Positions 5,358-7,966 of a stretch of 7,966 nt of DNA are shown here, piece after piece (within the stretch, counting starts at the first letter, position 1; each line of letters begins with the position of its first letter). The translations under genes were made by a program, and so were the position numbers. Origin of the DNA: JBGTIS01 sp041745535. Lineage in GTDB: Bacteria > Bacteroidota > Bacteroidia > Cytophagales > Cyclobacteriaceae. A model generated the notes under the pieces. It was given only the letters and a program-made list of their open reading frames with translations. It was not told where the DNA came from and made no database searches. The stretch spans positions 1 to 7,966 of the forward strand of contig JBGTIS010000120.1 in the NCBI GenBank assembly GCA_041745535.1, written 5' to 3'.

Positions 5358-7031
5358 CTATACGGGCAACGATTCCCGGGCCGCCCGATCCGGATCATTT
5401 TTCACTTCCGGTGCATCATCCAAAATCATAGTTTCACCATTGTCGCGGGTATAAGCAGGCCATTGGGGTAATCCCTGGGTGTTCGGATCACCGGTTTTCA
5501 TAAAACTGAGCAACGAATCCGACATTTTTTCAGAAAGTTTTCGGGGACGGCTACCGCCACCGGTATGCGTATACATCAGGTCGGTATTGTAATACCAAAA
5601 GCAAATATCCAGGCAATGGAAAGCCCGCATCCGGTTGTTGTATAAGGGCGGTTGCCATCCGAACCAGGCCAGGTACACTGGCGCCTTTTGACCTGCCTTG
5701 GCATTGGCCGTACTGATGGCTGCCTGCCGGTTAGAAGTAATTAATGACCAGATTTCTACTGGTTTTTTATCAGGAAAATTATCACGGTATGCTTTTACGA
5801 TGGCTTGGGTATCGTCTCCAAACCTTTCTTTCAACTGATCTTCCACCCCTTCAAAGCTAATCTTTTCCAGTTCAGGATTGGTACGGGCAGCCGACCTTTC
5901 GTGAAAGGTTGTACAGATGAGGAGCGGTACATCAGAGGCCAGTCCGTTGGGTTGGGTAAAAAAATCTTCCTCAGGAATATCACCACCATCAGCTACGGGA
6001 CCGAATCCACCACGCCGCATACCACTGTCGCCCAGCTCGCTTTTCATTTTTTCGTAGCCTTTATAGGCCAGGTCCAGGTATGCCTGCCAGGGCATTTGCT
6101 GCAACTGGTCTACCTGCGAAGCATTCAGCTCGGCTTCTTTTAATATATATGCTCCCAGCTTTCGGGAATAATCCTGGTCGATACCCTTCAGTGAAGACCC
6201 ACTCAGGGCTACCCCTTTGTGAAATAAACCTTTGGCCGCAGGCATGGCGGCTACCGTACACACTTTGGCACCCCCTCCCGACTGCCCCATAATGGTTACA
6301 TTATCAGGATCGCCACCGAAATTGGCTATGTTATCGCGCACCCATTCCAGCGCGGCTACAATGTCCAGCATGCCGACATTGCCGGAAGCAGCGTATTTTT
6401 CACCGCCTACGCCTGATAAATCGGTAAAGCCGATGGGCCCTAACCGGTGGTTGATAGAACAGAAAACAATATCCCCTTTACGGGTCAGGTTTTCACCATT
6501 ATAGCCATCCTGCTCAATGCCATTGCCATTGGTGAACCCACCCCCATGAAGCCAAACCATCACAGGCCGTTTTTTGTCGTCGCTGATGCTTTTGGTCCAG
6601 ATGTTAAGTCGCAGGCAATCTTCGCTCACATCGTCGTAGTTCCAGTGGTCGGCAAAAGAAGCATGGGCATTGGCATATCGGTTTTCCATGATCTGCGGCG
6701 CGGAATTGCCCCACCAGATGGCCGGCTTTACCTCCGTCCAGGATTCGGGCTTTTTAGGGGGCATAAATCTGTTTTCACCCGAAGTGTCGGCACCGTAGGG
6801 AATACCCAGAAAAGTATGAATACCACGCAGTACATAACCCTGCACTTTCCCATAAGCTGTATCGGCGATAGCAATGTCATCACCAATGAATAAGAACTGC
6901 TCGTCAGTTTCTTCAGTACTTTTATCGGCTTGTGCCTCACAGGAACCTAGGGTAGAGCCCATGCTTACGGCGCCCAACCCGGCAGCGCCCACTCCCAGAT
7001 TTTGTATAAATTTTCGTCTGTCAGATTTCAT
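5358..7031 (-). CDS. Type-B carboxylesterase, Tat-exported probable lipoprotein
   Basis: A 557-residue alpha/beta-hydrolase of the type-B carboxylesterase/lipase family, cleaving carboxylic esters. The N terminus has a twin-arginine motif (DRRKFIQ, 4-10), a Gly/Ala-rich hydrophobic stretch and LGSC (28-31), so Cys31 could be lipidated after Tat export. The catalytic domain shows FLGIPYG (74-80), EDCLRLNIW (137-145), the oxyanion-hole HGGGF (162-166), the nucleophile elbow GQSGGG (249-254) with Ser251, probable acid Glu378 in TTFHERSA, and His472 in RAFHCLDICF (469-478). Length and order are normal, so it should be active. The usual elbow is G-[EQ]-S-A-G-G; Gly replaces Ala here. It lies 67 bp downstream of the TIM-barrel gene on the same strand, probably in one operon, and a terminator follows. 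The natural ester is unknown; a carbohydrate or plant-derived substrate is possible. ATG 7031 precedes the Tat motif and is well supported. Confidence 0.93.
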   Translation of the reverse strand: MKSDRRKFIQNLGVGAAGLGAVSMGSTLGSCEAQADKSTEETDEQFLFIGDDIAIADTAYGKVQGYVLRGIHTFLGIPYGADTSGENRFMPPKKPESWTEVKPAIWWGNSAPQIMENRYANAHASFADHWNYDDVSEDCLRLNIWTKSISDDKKRPVMVWLHGGGFTNGNGIEQDGYNGENLTRKGDIVFCSINHRLGPIGFTDLSGVGGEKYAASGNVGMLDIVAALEWVRDNIANFGGDPDNVTIMGQSGGGAKVCTVAAMPAAKGLFHKGVALSGSSLKGIDQDYSRKLGAYILKEAELNASQVDQLQQMPWQAYLDLAYKGYEKMKSELGDSGMRRGGFGPVADGGDIPEEDFFTQPNGLASDVPLLICTTFHERSAARTNPELEKISFEGVEDQLKERFGDDTQAIVKAYRDNFPDKKPVEIWSLITSNRQAAISTANAKAGQKAPVYLAWFGWQPPLYNNRMRAFHCLDICFWYYNTDLMYTHTGGGSRPRKLSEKMSDSLLSFMKTGDPNTQGLPQWPAYTRDNGETMILDDAPEVKNDPDRAARESLPV

Positions 7032-7098
7032 GATTATTATTTTTAGGATTTCTTTTTTTTCTTTTTGTATGAACCAACCGGATCAACCGATGCTGCTG

Positions 7099-7966
7099 TT
7101 AAGCCAATGCGTCTTTACAGAACGCTACACATTTTTTTACTTCCTGAACGGCATTCGATCCTTCCGGAATTGGGTATTCCAGTTCAATAGCCGCCATGAA
7201 CTTGTATTTTTCCTTTTTCATAAGCTGCAGTATTTCTCTTAATGGCGTATCACCCTGTCCCCAGGGCATATTGTCTCCTTCATTTTTCTTTCGATCTTTC
7301 AAATGCAGGCTGAGAATGCGGTCGTGGTGCTCTTTCATAAAAGGAATGGGCGACTCATTGGTACCCGCCACATAATGCCCAACATCTAAGTTAATGGCGT
7401 TGTATTTTGCATACGAAAGGGGTTTATCCCAGCTGTGGTAGTCCACTTCCGTATGATTATGATAGCCTACCAGGGTTTTGTGCTGATCGGCAAAAGGTCC
7501 CACTTTTTTAGCGCCTTCATCCGATCGTTCCAGGGTAATGCCTTTGGCGCCCATCAGGTCGGCTACTTTAAAGCAGTAATTGATCTCCGCATCGCTCATC
7601 CGGTCTAGCGGAAACTTCACGATCTCCACCGCAATGCCTTCATCTTTAAACTTTTTGCCCAGCGTTTTAAACTTATCCATCGGAGCCGACAACCGCCATT
7701 TGCTGATTTCTTCGGTGCGGGCCTGTCGCGCGTCTTTTTCCTCCTGGGTCAGTTCACCTCTTTTCCAGGGTATCGGTTCAGGAGCGCCCGCGAATTGCTC
7801 AATCGGGTCGCCCATCAGTTCCACAGCACTAAGCCCGGCATCTACCAGGTAATTGAGAATATCGTCGGCGGTGCCGGGCATGCCGCGAAAACTATAGGAG
7901 ATGGCCCCGATCCGCACGCCGTTGAAATTAGAGTCGGGTTTACGCAAACGAAAAAATCTGGAACTA
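7099..7966 (-). CDS. Sugar phosphate isomerase/epimerase-like TIM-barrel protein, 5' end missing
   Basis: A protein of the xylose isomerase-like TIM-barrel (AP endonuclease family 2) superfamily. Counting from the TTG at 7947, landmarks are IGAISYSFRGMPGT (13-26), VELMGDPIEQF (42-52), GYHNHTEVDYH (160-170), INLDVGHYVAGTNESPIPF (185-203), LSLHLKDRKKNEG (213-225) and AAIELEYP (252-259). These include the His, Asp and Glu residues that usually bind the divalent metal. The frame stays open upstream of that TTG to the window edge (residues SSRFFRLRKPDSN), so the true start lies outside; homologues of this type often begin with a Tat or Sec signal, and the visible end would be the start of the mature protein. 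The reaction is not determined: relatives isomerise or epimerise sugars or act in inositol catabolism. It precedes the carboxylesterase in a probable operon, which hints that an ester is released and its sugar or polyol part processed; that is inference. Confidence 0.88.
   Translation of the reverse strand, partial: SSRFFRLRKPDSNFNGVRIGAISYSFRGMPGTADDILNYLVDAGLSAVELMGDPIEQFAGAPEPIPWKRGELTQEEKDARQARTEEISKWRLSAPMDKFKTLGKKFKDEGIAVEIVKFPLDRMSDAEINYCFKVADLMGAKGITLERSDEGAKKVGPFADQHKTLVGYHNHTEVDYHSWDKPLSYAKYNAINLDVGHYVAGTNESPIPFMKEHHDRILSLHLKDRKKNEGDNMPWGQGDTPLREILQLMKKEKYKFMAAIELEYPIPEGSNAVQEVKKCVAFCKDALA

Noticed and set aside
6447..6893. 148-residue plus-strand ORF inside the carboxylesterase gene
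   Set aside because: It is antisense to conserved catalytic motifs (oxyanion hole, EDCLRLN) and resembles no family.
1..7966. CRISPR array, tRNA/rRNA genes, insertion sequence or integrase
   Set aside because: No regularly spaced repeats, no cloverleaf or rRNA-like stretches and no transposase or recombinase motifs were seen on either strand.

Overview
The window looks like a stretch of a Bacteroidota chromosome, probably a Cytophagales-like lineage. Three things point there: weak or absent Shine-Dalgarno sequences ahead of most genes, a bacterial GH3-family adenylating enzyme, and a Tat-exported carboxylesterase lipoprotein beside a sugar phosphate isomerase/epimerase-like TIM-barrel protein. 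The assignment rests on protein style and gene content; no marker gene is present.

Layout, left to right. Positions 8-1397 (+ strand) hold a two-gene redox module: a soluble sulfite-oxidase-fold molybdopterin oxidoreductase, then an FAD/NAD(P)-binding ferredoxin-reductase-like flavoprotein that could supply or accept its electrons. Positions 1398-1576 are an AT-rich leader with several inverted repeats and a possible 21-codon ORF. Positions 1577-2503 (+) hold a complete single-domain FRG protein, much more AT-rich than its neighbours and so probably acquired by transfer. It is the best candidate here for an accessory, possibly defence-related, gene. Positions 2504-2874 are an AT-rich non-coding gap with small repeats. 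Positions 2875-3552 (+) encode a secreted HExxH zinc metallopeptidase-like protein.

From 3549 onward everything is on the minus strand. The GH3 family protein (3549-5093) meets the metallopeptidase gene tail to tail, with the two stop codons sharing bases. A probable intrinsic terminator (5276-5308) separates it from the upstream pair. That pair is a TIM-barrel isomerase/epimerase-like gene (7099 to the window edge, 5' end missing) followed after 67 bp by a type-B carboxylesterase (5358-7031). They read as a small operon, perhaps for handling an esterified sugar or plant-derived compound outside the cytoplasm; that role is inference.

I see no rRNA, tRNA, CRISPR array, transposase or integrase. 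Most of the window is ordinary. The FRG gene with its structured flanks is the part worth a second look, and nothing in the sequence proves a new system.
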